In this document: positions 16,078 to 25,046 of the stretch, one piece after another
Numbering within the stretch: the first letter of the stretch is position 1
How the letters are laid out: each line of letters opens with the position of its first letter
Origin: Emcibacteraceae bacterium
Lineage (GTDB): Bacteria; Pseudomonadota; Alphaproteobacteria; Sphingomonadales; Emcibacteraceae
Assembly: GCA_028281625.1 (NCBI GenBank)
Contig: JANQJN010000183.1
Coordinates: 1 to 51,151 of the forward strand
DNA: 51,151 nt
Direction: 5' to 3'
Program-made: the position numbers and the translations under genes
Notes under the pieces: generated by a model
What the model was told of the DNA's origin: nothing
Database searches by the model: none
The model's input: only the letters and a program-made list of their open reading frames with translations

Positions 16078-16166
16078 GTCTCTTAAATAAGATTGTGTTG
16101 ATAGAGACCTTAATAACTTCCCCCTCTCTTTTCGGCCCCCTTGTCTCAAGGTGGGCCGAAATTTTT
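16078..16166 (+). ncRNA. Candidate small RNA with C-rich anti-SD stretch
   Basis: About 87-89 nt between a promoter-like sequence and a strong intrinsic terminator. The 5' end can fold through GTCTCT (16078-16083) with AGAGAC (16103-16108). It is followed by an unpaired pyrimidine run TTCCCCCTCTC (16118-16128) that could pair with GGAG-type ribosome sites, and then by the terminator hairpin. This 5' hairpin / C-rich linker / terminator layout is common in alphaproteobacterial trans-acting small RNAs. No ORF with a ribosome site lies in it. I do not recognise a named family. Confidence 0.45.
16130..16166 (+). terminator. Strong intrinsic terminator of the candidate small RNA
   Basis: TTTCGGCCC (16130-16138) pairs with GGGCCGAAA (16153-16161). 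An inner CCTTG/CAAGG helix has one bulged T and a 3-nt loop, and TTTTT follows. No coding gene on this strand ends nearby, which is the main reason to suspect a small transcript. Confidence 0.85.
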
Positions 16167-16181
16167 ACATAATCAAAAATA

Positions 16182-16209
16182 TTGGCATCACATTCTATTC
16201 GGATATACT
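16182..16209 (+). promoter_or_regulatory. Candidate promoter of the methyltransferase gene
   Basis: TTGGCA (16182-16187), 16-bp spacer, TATACT (16204-16209), about 33 bp before the ATG. Confidence 0.5.
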
Positions 16210-16241
16210 TGGTCTGCTGTTGAAGCTATAAGGACAATTGA

Positions 16242-17003
16242 ATGTATCAGGATGTAACAGAATTGCGTAAATTTTATGCCTCTCCGCTGGGCAAAATCAC
16301 AGCACGCCTGATCCGCAAACAAATTCGCATACTCTGGCCCTCTGTCAAAAACATGGGTATTCTTGGCCTTGGTTATGCGCCCCCATTTCTAAAATCCTTA
16401 AGCGAAGAAGCAGATCGCAGTGTTGCTGTAATGCCAAGCCTGCAGGGTGTTATCAGGTGGCCGCGCCATAAAAACAGCGATGATTACAGTGGTAATGTTG
16501 CTGTACTTGCCCGCGAAACAGACTTGCCCATAAAAGAAGCGAGCATGGACAGGGTGATCATCGTGCATTGCCTGGAGCATACGGATCATAGCAAGCAAAT
16601 GCTCCGTGAAGTGTGGCGCACGCTTGCTCCTGGTGGGAGGGTGCTCATCATTGTACCAAGTCGTCTGGGCCCATGGTGTCGTTCCGAGGCAACACCATTT
16701 GGTCATGGAAAACCTTTCTCTACAGGGCAGATAAAAGAACTACTTTCCAAAAATATGCTAAGTCCCACGCGCTGGACTTCCGCGCTGTTTCTTCCGCCTT
16801 TTAAAAGCAGAACCATGCTCACAGCGCTCGCGAGCCTTGAAAGAACAGGACAAAGGTGGTGGAACCACTTTGCTGGCGTTCTTGTCATTGAAGCTGAAAA
16901 ACAGATTTATGCGTCCAACACAGCGGAAGTGACACAAAAAGTGCCCGCGAAACCAGTAATTGTCGGCACGCAGCGCACAAGTCAATCACGGGTTAAAACA
17001 TAA
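16242..17003 (+). CDS. SAM-dependent methyltransferase, class I (type 11)
   Basis: 253 residues. The core resembles methyltransferase type 11: GILGLGYAPPFLKSL in the place of the usual glycine-rich SAM loop, DRVIIVHCLEHTDHSKQMLREVWRTLAPGGRVLIIVP as motifs IV-VI, then HGKPFSTGQI. The SAM loop (GLGYAP) is not the classic GxGxG, as in a known alphaproteobacterial subgroup that often sits beside the hydroxyacylglutathione hydrolase gene. AAGGA precedes the ATG. Its 3' end overlaps the convergent metW gene by 22 bp. Substrate unknown. Confidence 0.8.
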   Translation: MYQDVTELRKFYASPLGKITARLIRKQIRILWPSVKNMGILGLGYAPPFLKSLSEEADRSVAVMPSLQGVIRWPRHKNSDDYSGNVAVLARETDLPIKEASMDRVIIVHCLEHTDHSKQMLREVWRTLAPGGRVLIIVPSRLGPWCRSEATPFGHGKPFSTGQIKELLSKNMLSPTRWTSALFLPPFKSRTMLTALASLERTGQRWWNHFAGVLVIEAEKQIYASNTAEVTQKVPAKPVIVGTQRTSQSRVKT

Positions 17004-17614
17004 AGACCCTGAGTCGCAAACAGGTTGGTAAACATCATCACATTAAACCCCATCCGTCCACCAACGCTATCAACCGCCATACCTTTTTCAATCTTGATAT
17101 CAAGCTCATCGCAAAGATCAACGAAGTCGCGAATGGTGCAAAAATGGATGTTGGGTGTGCTGTACCATGGGTAGTCCAGTGACTTGGTCACCGGCATTCT
17201 GCCATATAGCAACAAATGCAGCCGTACCCGCCAATTTCCAAAATTTGGAAACGATACAATCGCCCTTTTACCCACGCGGAGCAGCTCTTTTAAAATTCGA
17301 TCCGGCCGACCCATTGCCTGCAATGTCTGACTGAGGATCACATAATCGAAACTGTTATCGGGGAAATGGCTGATTTCCTCTTCGGCGTTTCCCTGTATAA
17401 CAGATAACCCCTTTGCCACGCTTTTATTGACTCCGTCGGGGCTAAGTTCAATGCCGCGGGCATCAACATTTTTTTCCCGGCGCAAATATTCCAGAAGTTC
17501 ACCATCGCCACAACCAACATCGAGCACTCGTGCGCCTTTCGGGATCATATCCGCTATCAGCAGCAAATCGATCCGAATATCAGAAGCACGGTGAGAGATA
17601 ACATCATTATTCAT
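16982..17614 (-). CDS. metW: MetW, methionine biosynthesis protein
   Basis: 210 residues from ATG at 17614. A longer reading frame extends upstream, but this start has a strong GAGGGGAG site and gives the usual MetW length. It overlaps the metX stop by 8 bp. The methyltransferase-like fold has [15 protein letters not shown] as SAM loop, [35 protein letters not shown] and [26 protein letters not shown], all MetW hallmarks. MetW is needed with MetX for homoserine acylation in alpha- and betaproteobacteria, apparently as an activating partner. The metX-metW order is conserved. Confidence 0.94.
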   Translation of the reverse strand: MNNDVISHRASDIRIDLLLIADMIPKGARVLDVGCGDGELLEYLRREKNVDARGIELSPDGVNKSVAKGLSVIQGNAEEEISHFPDNSFDYVILSQTLQAMGRPDRILKELLRVGKRAIVSFPNFGNWRVRLHLLLYGRMPVTKSLDYPWYSTPNIHFCTIRDFVDLCDELDIKIEKGMAVDSVGGRMGFNVMMFTNLFATQGLYVLTRD

Positions 17615-18773
17615 GATCGCTCCCCTCGCCAAAATCTGATTCCGCCTGTAAAAAACCAGAAATAATATTGAACATATCCGGGCAATCAAGAAGGAAACTA
17701 TCGTGTCCTTTGTCCATTTCAATTTCTACGAAGCTCACCTGCGCGCCAACGGCATTGAGAGCGCGTACCATTTCACGGCTTTCTTCCGTGGTATAAAGCC
17801 AGTCCGACGTAAAGGACATGATGCAGAATTTTACATCCGTGCCTTCGAAAGCCGCCGTGAGGCTGCCATCATATTCTGCGGATATATCATAGTAATCCAT
17901 CGCCCGGGTGATATAGAGATAACTGTTGGCATCAAAGCGGTCCACGAAAGATATACCCTGATAGCGAAGATAACTTTCGATCTGGAAATCCGCATCAAAC
18001 CCAAACGTGAGCTTATCCCGGTCCTGCAGGTTTCGCCCAAATTTCGCTGTGAGGCTGCGTTCGGACATGTATGTAATGTGCGCCGCCATACGGGCAACGG
18101 ATAATCCGGCATGTGGCCTATCTTCATTTTCAAAATAACGACCCTGACGCCAGTTAGGATCTGCCATAATCGCCTGACGGCCTACTTCGTGAAACGCTAT
18201 ATTCTGCGCTGAATGCCGCCATGTGGAGGCGATACATATTGCCGTCTTCACGCGATCACCATGATTGACTGCCCAATGCATCACCTGCATGCCGCCCATG
18301 GAACCGCCAACGACAGAAAAAAGCTTATCAATCTTCAAATGATCAATCAGTCTTACTTGTGCGGACACCATATCGGCAATGGTTATCACAGGAAACTCAA
18401 GTCCATAAGGCTCGCCTGTCGCCGGGTTTGTTTCTTTTGGACCTGTACTGCCACTACAAGATCCCAGCACATTGGGGCAAATGACGAAAAATTTATCTGT
18501 ATCGATTGGCAGCCCTGGCCCAATCAATTTCGGCCACCATCCTTCTTTGCCAGTGATGGGGTTTTTGCCTCTGGCATATTGGTCCCCGGTTAGCGCATGA
18601 CAGACCAGAATCGCATTGCTTTTATCTTCATTGAGCGTCCCCCAGCACTTGTAAGCGACATTAAACGGGGAAAGTGTTTCACCGGAACTGAGGCGCAGCG
18701 GATCATTTTCACCAAGTGTTACCACCTCGGCAAAGCCATCGTCCTTATCTGTGTTTTCCTGCTCCACTGACAT
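17607..18773 (-). CDS. metX: MetX, homoserine O-acyltransferase
   Basis: 388-residue alpha/beta hydrolase. The catalytic triad is visible as Ser158 in GGSMGGMQ, Asp324 in SFTSDWLY and His357 in [10 protein letters not shown]. It transfers an acyl group (acetyl from acetyl-CoA, or succinyl in some MetX proteins) to homoserine, committing it to methionine. The acyl specificity cannot be decided from sequence alone. It starts the metX-metW unit, divergent from hisC-tyrC. I looked for a SAM-II-type leader in the 203-bp upstream gap and did not find the expected conserved segments. Confidence 0.93.
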   Translation of the reverse strand: MSVEQENTDKDDGFAEVVTLGENDPLRLSSGETLSPFNVAYKCWGTLNEDKSNAILVCHALTGDQYARGKNPITGKEGWWPKLIGPGLPIDTDKFFVICPNVLGSCSGSTGPKETNPATGEPYGLEFPVITIADMVSAQVRLIDHLKIDKLFSVVGGSMGGMQVMHWAVNHGDRVKTAICIASTWRHSAQNIAFHEVGRQAIMADPNWRQGRYFENEDRPHAGLSVARMAAHITYMSERSLTAKFGRNLQDRDKLTFGFDADFQIESYLRYQGISFVDRFDANSYLYITRAMDYYDISAEYDGSLTAAFEGTDVKFCIMSFTSDWLYTTEESREMVRALNAVGAQVSFVEIEMDKGHDSFLLDCPDMFNIISGFLQAESDFGEGSDHE

Positions 18774-18976
18774 TTTTAGTCGCTCAATCTAATCTGTTGA
18801 TACATCTAGTTTTCTACTCTCGGACAAGGTTAAGTCAACCGTTCTTTGCCCAAGGCGGCGAAAATCGAGCTGATTCCGCTCAAAATCGGCTAAAACATCC
18901 ATTTTTTTGTGGTTAATTGCCTCATATCCGTGTAGATCAAAAAACAATAAAGATAAAAATACATAAAGGCAATCAG

Positions 18977-20065
18977 ATGAGTGGTCCAAAAACTCACCCC
19001 TGGATTGAAAAGTTGGGCGTGTATTCTGCTGGCAAATCAAAAGCGGCAGGAACAGCAAAGCCCGTGAAGCTTTCTGCCAATGAAAGCGCATTGGGACCAA
19101 GCCCCTTGGCCATGGACGCTTATCGGAACGAGGCTCCAAACCTGTTTCGCTATCCTGACCCTGTGTATGCTGATTTAAGAGCTGCGCTCGCCGATAAATA
19201 TGATCTGGAAGCAAGCCGCATTGTATGTGGCGTTGGATCAGATGAACTTCTTAAAACGGCCTGTCGCGCATATCTTGGACCTGGAGACGAAGCTCTTTTT
19301 GTGGCCCACAGTTTTTCAATGTATCCCATTGCCATTAAATCTGTTGGTGCCGCTGCTATTGAAGTTCCTGATGTAGACTATAAGGCAGATGTGGACAAAA
19401 TTCTCACTGCTGTGACAGAGCGCACAAAGCTGATTTTCATTGCAAATCCTAACAATCCTACAGGAACTTATATCAGTAGGAGGGACGTTAAGCGGCTCAT
19501 TGAAAATATTTCCAGCAACATCCTTTTGGTTTACGATGCCGCCTATGCAGAGTTCATGGACCAGGATGATTATACAGACGGTATTGAACTTGTAGAGCAC
19601 CACGAGAATGTGTTTGTCACCAGAACATTTTCCAAATTATATGGTCTTGCTGCATTGCGACTGGGCTGGGGATATGCGCCTAAAAACGTGGCTGAAACTC
19701 TTGATAAGTGCCGGGATCCGTTCAATGTACCAAGTTCAGCGCAGGCCGCTGGTGTTGCCGCACTTAAGGATACGGAATTTGAACAAAAAGTAATTTCCCA
19801 CACCGCTCAGTGGCGAGACTGGCTTTCAACAGAACTTTCATCGTTAGGGCTAACGGTGATACCAAGTGTTACAAACTTTATTTTGTTCCGGTTTGACGAT
19901 GAAAACAAATCCGCAGCTTCAGCAAATGAATTTTTAACCAAACGCGGCTATATTTTACGTTATTACAGTGGCCAGGGGCTCGATAAATTTTTGCGCCTGA
20001 CAATCGGTACCGCTGATGAAAATGAAGAAGTGATAAAATTGCTCAAAGAGTTTCTGGAAGACTAA
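18977..20065 (+). CDS. hisC: Histidinol-phosphate / aromatic aminotransferase
   Basis: 362 residues from ATG at 18977; the frame extends further upstream from a TTG but without a ribosome site or family similarity. Fold-type I PLP enzyme: KLSANESALGPSP near the start, ANPNNPTGTYIS, YDAAYAEF, and the Schiff-base Lys220 in TRTFSKLYGLAALRLGW. Enzymes of this group make histidinol phosphate from imidazole-acetol phosphate, and many also act on aromatic keto acids. Its partner is tyrC, whose start overlaps this gene's stop by one base (TAATG). The hisC-tyrC pair opposite metX is a standard alphaproteobacterial arrangement, so a role in phenylalanine/tyrosine synthesis is likely too. Confidence 0.9.
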   Translation: MSGPKTHPWIEKLGVYSAGKSKAAGTAKPVKLSANESALGPSPLAMDAYRNEAPNLFRYPDPVYADLRAALADKYDLEASRIVCGVGSDELLKTACRAYLGPGDEALFVAHSFSMYPIAIKSVGAAAIEVPDVDYKADVDKILTAVTERTKLIFIANPNNPTGTYISRRDVKRLIENISSNILLVYDAAYAEFMDQDDYTDGIELVEHHENVFVTRTFSKLYGLAALRLGWGYAPKNVAETLDKCRDPFNVPSSAQAAGVAALKDTEFEQKVISHTAQWRDWLSTELSSLGLTVIPSVTNFILFRFDDENKSAASANEFLTKRGYILRYYSGQGLDKFLRLTIGTADENEEVIKLLKEFLED

Positions 20066-20979
20066 TGGCATTATATGATCAAATAACCATCATTGGACTG
20101 GGCCTGATCGGCTCCTCCATGGCGCGCGGCATTAAGGAAGAAGAGCTAACAAATAAGCTCGTGGGATATGACAATAATCCTGATCACCAAGTGCAAATCA
20201 GGGAGTATAAACTCGTTGATGAGCTGGCTCCAGACCTGCTCAGTGCCGTTGAAAATGCCGATCTGGTGATCCTGGCAACACCCGTCGGTGCTTATGGCTC
20301 AATTGGGGAACTGATCGGAAGCCGCATGAAGGCAGGCGCAACCCTTAGTGATGTAGGCAGCATTAAATCCGCCGTGTTTGAGATGTTGGCGCCTCACGTT
20401 TCGGAGAATGTTCACTTCATTCCTGCGCATCCCGTTGCTGGTACAGAACAATCTGGTCCGGGCGCCGGTTTTCCAAGTCTGTTCCATGACCGCTGGGCGA
20501 TTATTACACCAACTGAAAACACTGACCAGGAAGCACTTGAGCAACTCACCAAATTCTGGGAAGCGCTTGGCAGCAACGTTGAAATTATGGATCCTGAACA
20601 CCATGACAAGGTTCTCGCCATTACCAGCCATGTGCCGCATCTGATCGCTTATAACATCGTAGGCACTGCTCGAGATCTTGAAGAAGTGACCAAATCTGAA
20701 GTAATTAAATTTTCAGCAGGTGGTTTTCGTGACTTTACCCGCATTGCAGCGTCAAATCCAACCATGTGGCGTGATGTATTTCTAAATAACAAAGAAGCAG
20801 TGCTTGAAATGCTCGGTCGTTTCAGTGAGGATCTCATCGCTCTGCAACGCGCAATCCGCTGGGACGATGGCGATGCACTTTATGAAATGTTTGTAAAAAC
20901 GCGCCGCATCAGAAAACAAATCATCGACGCCGGTCAGGACGAAAATGTCGTGAACTTCGGCCGTCGTCACGACGACTAA
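20065..20979 (+). CDS. tyrC: Prephenate/arogenate dehydrogenase
   Basis: 304 residues. The NAD(P) loop GLGLIGSSMARG is at about 11-22. The prephenate-binding region HPVAGTEQSGPGAG carries the usual His, and ITSHVPHLIAYNIVGTA and SAGGFRDFTRIAASNPTMWRD follow; all are standard for TyrA/TyrC enzymes. It converts prephenate (or arogenate) to hydroxyphenylpyruvate (or tyrosine) in tyrosine synthesis. Translationally coupled to hisC. Its stop lies one base from the stop of the convergent DUF2125 gene. Confidence 0.93.
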   Translation: MALYDQITIIGLGLIGSSMARGIKEEELTNKLVGYDNNPDHQVQIREYKLVDELAPDLLSAVENADLVILATPVGAYGSIGELIGSRMKAGATLSDVGSIKSAVFEMLAPHVSENVHFIPAHPVAGTEQSGPGAGFPSLFHDRWAIITPTENTDQEALEQLTKFWEALGSNVEIMDPEHHDKVLAITSHVPHLIAYNIVGTARDLEEVTKSEVIKFSAGGFRDFTRIAASNPTMWRDVFLNNKEAVLEMLGRFSEDLIALQRAIRWDDGDALYEMFVKTRRIRKQIIDAGQDENVVNFGRRHDD

Positions 20980-20980
20980 A

Positions 20981-22024
20981 TCATTCAATTATTGGCTCAA
21001 GTTCCATCAGCATAATCGGCCCAATGTAAAGCTGGCCGTTTTGCATGCTAATGGACAGCGGCACATCCCCCGGAATGGTTTCATTCTGCGCCTGTCCTCG
21101 CAGCATAGCGCGAGTAAGTTCCGGCAATTCTTCATTTTCAGCAAGCTGAGCAAACATAGCTCCAATACCCGTAACATTGGCATCAAAAGCGCCCAGCGGC
21201 TTGAAATTCTCATCTAATGTCACATCCCCTGACATGCGCACAGCTGAAGTTGCGGTACCATATTCAAATGTCCTTATGCTTATTGTGCCACCCTGATCGC
21301 GCCAGGAAGCAAGCCCTTGTTTGGTAAAGGCTGGCTGCTCATTCGCATGAAGTAAAGCTTCTACTTTAAATTCGTCCGCATCAGGGCCGAGTATGGTGGT
21401 CGCAAACTCATTAATGTGAGCGTTTGATGCCTTAAGATATATGGCCCTATTTACCGGTAGATCAAAACTCAGCTGATCTTCCGGGATGCCGGTTTCCCTT
21501 CGAAGGTGAAACTCTGCATCTTCGAGCGTTGACGTGCTTTGCACTTGTTGCTGCGCTTTCGGGTACCAACTAACTTTATCCATTACCACCGAAAGATTGT
21601 TAAGCTCGAACGATGTTGGATCCAGTATCACCGAGGATCTAACCCCGTCAAAATTCATACTAAGATCCGGATCACGTAACGATCCAACCACTGCATCAAA
21701 ATAGTCTGTCAAGATGATGGCATGGTTTGGCTCCCACGGCTGAAAAACAACAGACACCTGCGGTACATTTACTGAAACAGGCTCCGCACCAATCCGCCCG
21801 GCGGGAATTTCTGCATTAAAAGAGGAGGCTTCGATTACAATTCTATACGGAAAGCCAGTTACATTAACATCACCAACAAATGATTTAATACCGCCAAGTC
21901 GGCTTTCGCTATTCTCAATCCATTCCAGTGTTGTTTGCTCAGCTTTGTCAGCCAGTGAATACCAAAAGAAACTATAGCCCGCGACAAGCAGTACAACCGT
22001 TCCAACTAAAAATTTGATGCGCAT
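20981..22024 (-). CDS. DUF2125-family envelope protein
   Basis: 347 residues. A signal anchor (about 5-22, FLVGTVVLLVAGYSFFWYSLA) precedes a long beta-rich periplasmic domain. The start of the mature part (TTLEWIENSESRLGGIKSF...VTGFPYRI) matches the DUF2125 family, whose members are long all-beta periplasmic or membrane-anchored proteins of unknown function, common beside tyrC in alphaproteobacteria. No enzyme motif is visible. The resemblance to AsmA-like or lipid-transfer beta-groove proteins is only structural intuition. Confidence 0.8.
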   Translation of the reverse strand: MRIKFLVGTVVLLVAGYSFFWYSLADKAEQTTLEWIENSESRLGGIKSFVGDVNVTGFPYRIVIEASSFNAEIPAGRIGAEPVSVNVPQVSVVFQPWEPNHAIILTDYFDAVVGSLRDPDLSMNFDGVRSSVILDPTSFELNNLSVVMDKVSWYPKAQQQVQSTSTLEDAEFHLRRETGIPEDQLSFDLPVNRAIYLKASNAHINEFATTILGPDADEFKVEALLHANEQPAFTKQGLASWRDQGGTISIRTFEYGTATSAVRMSGDVTLDENFKPLGAFDANVTGIGAMFAQLAENEELPELTRAMLRGQAQNETIPGDVPLSISMQNGQLYIGPIMLMELEPIIE

Positions 22025-22043
22025 TTCAAGTTTACCATCTGCA

Positions 22044-22073
22044 TAAAAAAAGAGCCTGAAGTATCAGACTCTC
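22044..22073 (-). terminator. Terminator of the outer-membrane protein gene
   Basis: On the minus strand GAGTCTGA (22071-22064) pairs with TCAGGCTC (22059-22052), one G-U pair, and is followed by a T-run (22051-22044). Confidence 0.8.
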
Positions 22074-22096
22074 TTAATACCGCAATTTGGGTCTGA

Positions 22097-22771
22097 TCAA
22101 AAACGATAATTTAATCCGATGGAAACAACCGGGTAAAATCTAAGAAGTTTTATCTCATCCGTATCACGGAAATCTTGTTCTGCCTGCGCGATATTCGCTT
22201 GCAGCGTTGGATCATTTGAGAGCGTCCCACCCGTCGATGTAATATCTAGGGTTGGTTTTCCTGCAAAAACAACACCCAGATCAAACATAAAGGATAGATC
22301 ACTGTCATCGGACAATGGATTGCCCCATCCAATGCCAGCATAGGGAGCGACGGAATTAAAACGAACGTCGGCACTTAGTGTCCCTACTTCAGTAGCGGTA
22401 TAGATCACGTCGTCAATTTCATAAGTATTGCTCGGTAGCGCAACACCGTTAAGCCCATTTTCATTTATGAAGGCACCAGCGGTCACGCGAAATTGGCTAT
22501 CTGTTACGTACCAATCGGCAAGAGCGGTAAAACTATTCAGTTTTACGTCAAGGTCGTAATCATTGTCCTCAACTTCCACCTCAGCACCAACTTTAAAATA
22601 GTTTCCACCGAGCCGTAAGTTAAGCTGATCCATCGCTTCAAAAGTAAGTTCCAGACCCAAACCAAGCGTGCCTGCTTTAATGCCCAGTGAGGCATCACCA
22701 GGCGCTGCGGATGCGGTTGACGTCATTCCAAGTACTGAAACACACAGTACCGTTGACAAGAGCTTTTTCAT
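22097..22771 (-). CDS. Outer-membrane beta-barrel protein, uncharacterised
   Basis: 224 residues from ATG at 22771, chosen because GGAGGA lies 8 bp upstream and the product then begins with a classical signal peptide (about 1-22, ending STASA). The mature part alternates polar and hydrophobic residues, with strands such as LGLGLELTF, NLRLGGNYFKVGAEVEVE and FRVTAGAFINENG, and the C-terminus ends VSIGLNYRF. The final aromatic residue is the usual barrel-insertion signal. This suggests an 8- to 10-strand OmpW/OmpA-like barrel. I cannot assign a family or substrate. A single-gene unit with its own terminator. Confidence 0.65.
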   Translation of the reverse strand: MKKLLSTVLCVSVLGMTSTASAAPGDASLGIKAGTLGLGLELTFEAMDQLNLRLGGNYFKVGAEVEVEDNDYDLDVKLNSFTALADWYVTDSQFRVTAGAFINENGLNGVALPSNTYEIDDVIYTATEVGTLSADVRFNSVAPYAGIGWGNPLSDDSDLSFMFDLGVVFAGKPTLDITSTGGTLSNDPTLQANIAQAEQDFRDTDEIKLLRFYPVVSIGLNYRF

Positions 22772-22848
22772 TTCGAATGTCCTCCGATTAAAGTTGCGTA
22801 AGCGCTTTATCAAAGGATAGAGGCAAATTATTGACGAATTATTACCGT

Positions 22849-23559
22849 CTAATGGATGGGAAGCAACTGAGCGCTTGAATTTTCAATTCTTTCCTCAAGT
22901 GCTGTCATAAAGTCATCTTTCGGAAGCCCTGCTTCTATTGGAGCCATAAAATCAAATATTATAGATCCGCCAGGGACCAAATTCCCTCTCTTTGGCCAGT
23001 ATACACCAGAATTTAAACCAACAGGAATAACCGGCTCTTTGGTATATTTGTAAATGCCAAAAATGCCTGACTGATATTCAACATGACTTCCGGGAAGGGA
23101 TCTGGACCCTTCGGGAAATATGATAAGTTGCCGGTCCTGGTCAATTGCTTCGGCGCTATCCTGCATCAATAGTTTTAACGTTTTTAGACCACCGTCTCTA
23201 TCAACGGGAATCATTCCAGTGTTCACACAAAAACGTCCGTAAAGTGGAATTTTAAGCAGTTCCTTTTTCATGACAAACGCTGGATGTGAAACGATCGTGT
23301 GCATCACAAATGTATCGACGGAAGACTGGTGCTTCATCGCGATCAATGCACCCCCGCTCGGCACATTTTCCATTCCACGCACTTCAATTTTAATATTCAT
23401 AATAACACGCAGCAATATCCGAACGCCATGAGACCATATGCGCTGAAACTCAATCAGGCCATTTCGTGGAAGCCAAAAGAGCGGCAAATACAAGATACAA
23501 AAAAGCGCCGTCCAAAGATAAAAAACTATCTTAAACAAACTAGACCGCAAAAAGCGCAC
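22849..23559 (-). CDS. plsC: 1-acyl-sn-glycerol-3-phosphate acyltransferase
   Basis: 236 residues. Acyltransferase motif I is HX4D at His77-Asp82 (MKHQSSVDTFVMH), and motif III is IFPEGSRS (147-154). NTGMIPVDRDGGLKTL lies between and VIPVGLNSGVYWPKRG follows. One hydrophobic segment lies near the N-terminus (about 10-30). It makes phosphatidic acid from lysophosphatidic acid at the inner membrane. It is the last gene of the ftsE-ftsX-ydcF-plsC unit, a conserved alphaproteobacterial cluster linking division and membrane synthesis. Confidence 0.92.
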   Translation of the reverse strand: MRFLRSSLFKIVFYLWTALFCILYLPLFWLPRNGLIEFQRIWSHGVRILLRVIMNIKIEVRGMENVPSGGALIAMKHQSSVDTFVMHTIVSHPAFVMKKELLKIPLYGRFCVNTGMIPVDRDGGLKTLKLLMQDSAEAIDQDRQLIIFPEGSRSLPGSHVEYQSGIFGIYKYTKEPVIPVGLNSGVYWPKRGNLVPGGSIIFDFMAPIEAGLPKDDFMTALEERIENSSAQLLPIH

Positions 23560-23579
23560 CGGCGTTTCTCCTTCTTTAA

Positions 23580-24158
23580 TTAACTCTCTGAAATATCACT
23601 GTAAAATTGATCAGAGGCTCTTGCTCGAAGCAGGCTGATAATATATTTGCTATATTCCTGTGACAAGTTGAAATAATTTATATTTTCCGGACGCCAAGTT
23701 CCAACGGGATGTTCAATCAGTTTCACTTCCGGCATAAACCTTCTAAACTCAACCATCGCCCTGGGCATATGTTCCAGCGATGTTACAACACGAAGGCTTT
23801 CAATATTATTTTGCTGAACCCAGTTAAGTGTTTCGATGGCATTACCGACGGTGTCAATCGCTTCACTGCCGCTTTCCACACAACAATCACTTAATTCCTG
23901 ACTTAGGGCAAGTAAACCGAGTAGTTCATTACGTGTCACTTTTTCATCAACGCCAGAGACATACAGCTTTTCCGCAAAATCGTTTTTGAGCAGTGTACTA
24001 GCGACTTCAAGCCTGTTCTGCCCCCCCGTGAGAACAACAATCGCATCAGTTTTTTGTGGCTGATCGATGCGCGTTACTGAAAGTCCATTGATGTACCAGA
24101 AATACCCCCCGAGCCAAATGAAGAAAAAGAAAGCGACTGTGTAAATAATTAAGCGCAT
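23580..24158 (-). CDS. YdcF-like DUF218 membrane protein
   Basis: 192 residues. One N-terminal membrane helix (about 4-24) is followed by the DUF218/YdcF domain: DAIVVLTGGQNRLEVASTLLKNDFAEKLYVSGV at the start, SEAIDTVGNAIETLNWVQQNNIESLRVVTSLEHMPRAMVEF in the middle. Related proteins (YdcF, SanA, ElyC) act in envelope or polyprenol-phosphate metabolism, but the precise reaction is not established here. It starts 6 bp after ftsX and is co-transcribed with it; plsC follows. Confidence 0.85.
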   Translation of the reverse strand: MRLIIYTVAFFFFIWLGGYFWYINGLSVTRIDQPQKTDAIVVLTGGQNRLEVASTLLKNDFAEKLYVSGVDEKVTRNELLGLLALSQELSDCCVESGSEAIDTVGNAIETLNWVQQNNIESLRVVTSLEHMPRAMVEFRRFMPEVKLIEHPVGTWRPENINYFNLSQEYSKYIISLLRARASDQFYSDISES

Positions 24159-24164
24159 TTCCTA

Positions 24165-25046
24165 CTATACCATTCTTCCCAGTTCACGCATAACCGTTAT
24201 TCTTGCTGTAATCATGGCCAGGGCCGCAAAAATAAGCGGGAACATCAAAAGTATGCTCATTTTAAGGTATGGAAGCGTTGGCGTTTCAACAAACCCACCT
24301 GATAGATTCTGAATGAGGATCAAAAAGCCATAAACCGTTATAAATGAAAGCACCAATCCAATTATTCCCCCCTTTAAGCCATATTTCATGAAGCGATTTT
24401 GATAGGCTCTCGCAATCATTTGATCATGCGCCCCCATCAGGTGCATGATCTCAATGGTACTTTTATGTTCGGACATACTTGATTTTGTACCAAAAATAAT
24501 AATGCAAACAGACGCGAGCAGGATCATAATCAAAATACCGGCACCCGTCGATTCTACCGTGTAGGCAAGCTGGTAAAAATCATTGAGCCATCTGGCATGA
24601 TCGTCAAGATAAACACTGTCACTGATTTGCTTAATTTTGCTTTCCAACGCTTCCAGGTTCACATAAACATCTTCATTTGTTTCCACGTCAATCATAATCG
24701 GAATTGGCAAATCGTCCGTTATGTTTCCGGCACCGAGCCAGGGCTCAAGTAAGGTGCGTATTTCTTGATCGTTCAGGGGCCGAACTGAACTTACCCCGGG
24801 TGTCGCTCGCAGGGTGTCTTGAATTTCATCCGACTGCGCGCTCATAATGTCTGGGTCTTCACCGGTAATTTGTACAGTTACCCGGCCCTGAAGCGAACTA
24901 GCCCAGTCATCGAAACCAGAATGCAGTAACAAGCTTCCTGTCGCGGCAAGGGCACTTAAATACACCATGATCGCCATCACCCAGGGAAGTAACTTTGTCG
25001 CTTCTCGCTTCTTTTCATTTGGCAGAAAATCAAATGGCGCTGTCAT
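24165..25046 (-). CDS. ftsX: Cell division protein FtsX
   Basis: 293 residues. A first membrane helix lies at about 22-42, followed by a periplasmic domain (RVTVQITGEDPDIMSAQSDEI...), then three helices in the C-terminal half (about 170-190, 220-245, 262-285). This is the FtsX pattern. With FtsE it forms an ABC-type complex at the septum that controls peptidoglycan hydrolases through EnvC; an envC homologue is at 44662-45966 in this window. The ATG overlaps the ftsE stop by one base (TGATG). Confidence 0.93.
   Translation of the reverse strand: MTAPFDFLPNEKKREATKLLPWVMAIMVYLSALAATGSLLLHSGFDDWASSLQGRVTVQITGEDPDIMSAQSDEIQDTLRATPGVSSVRPLNDQEIRTLLEPWLGAGNITDDLPIPIMIDVETNEDVYVNLEALESKIKQISDSVYLDDHARWLNDFYQLAYTVESTGAGILIMILLASVCIIIFGTKSSMSEHKSTIEIMHLMGAHDQMIARAYQNRFMKYGLKGGIIGLVLSFITVYGFLILIQNLSGGFVETPTLPYLKMSILLMFPLIFAALAMITARITVMRELGRMV

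Noticed and set aside
16062-16078. Zur-like sequence in the small-RNA promoter (ATGTTATGTTATAT)
   Set aside because: Only one arm resembles the dyads at the zinc genes; no inverted partner at the right distance.
18774-18976. SAM-type riboswitch before metX
   Set aside because: The conserved stem and GCTAAA-type segments of the SAM-II class could not be found on the minus strand; only a weak GGTT/AACC hairpin is present.
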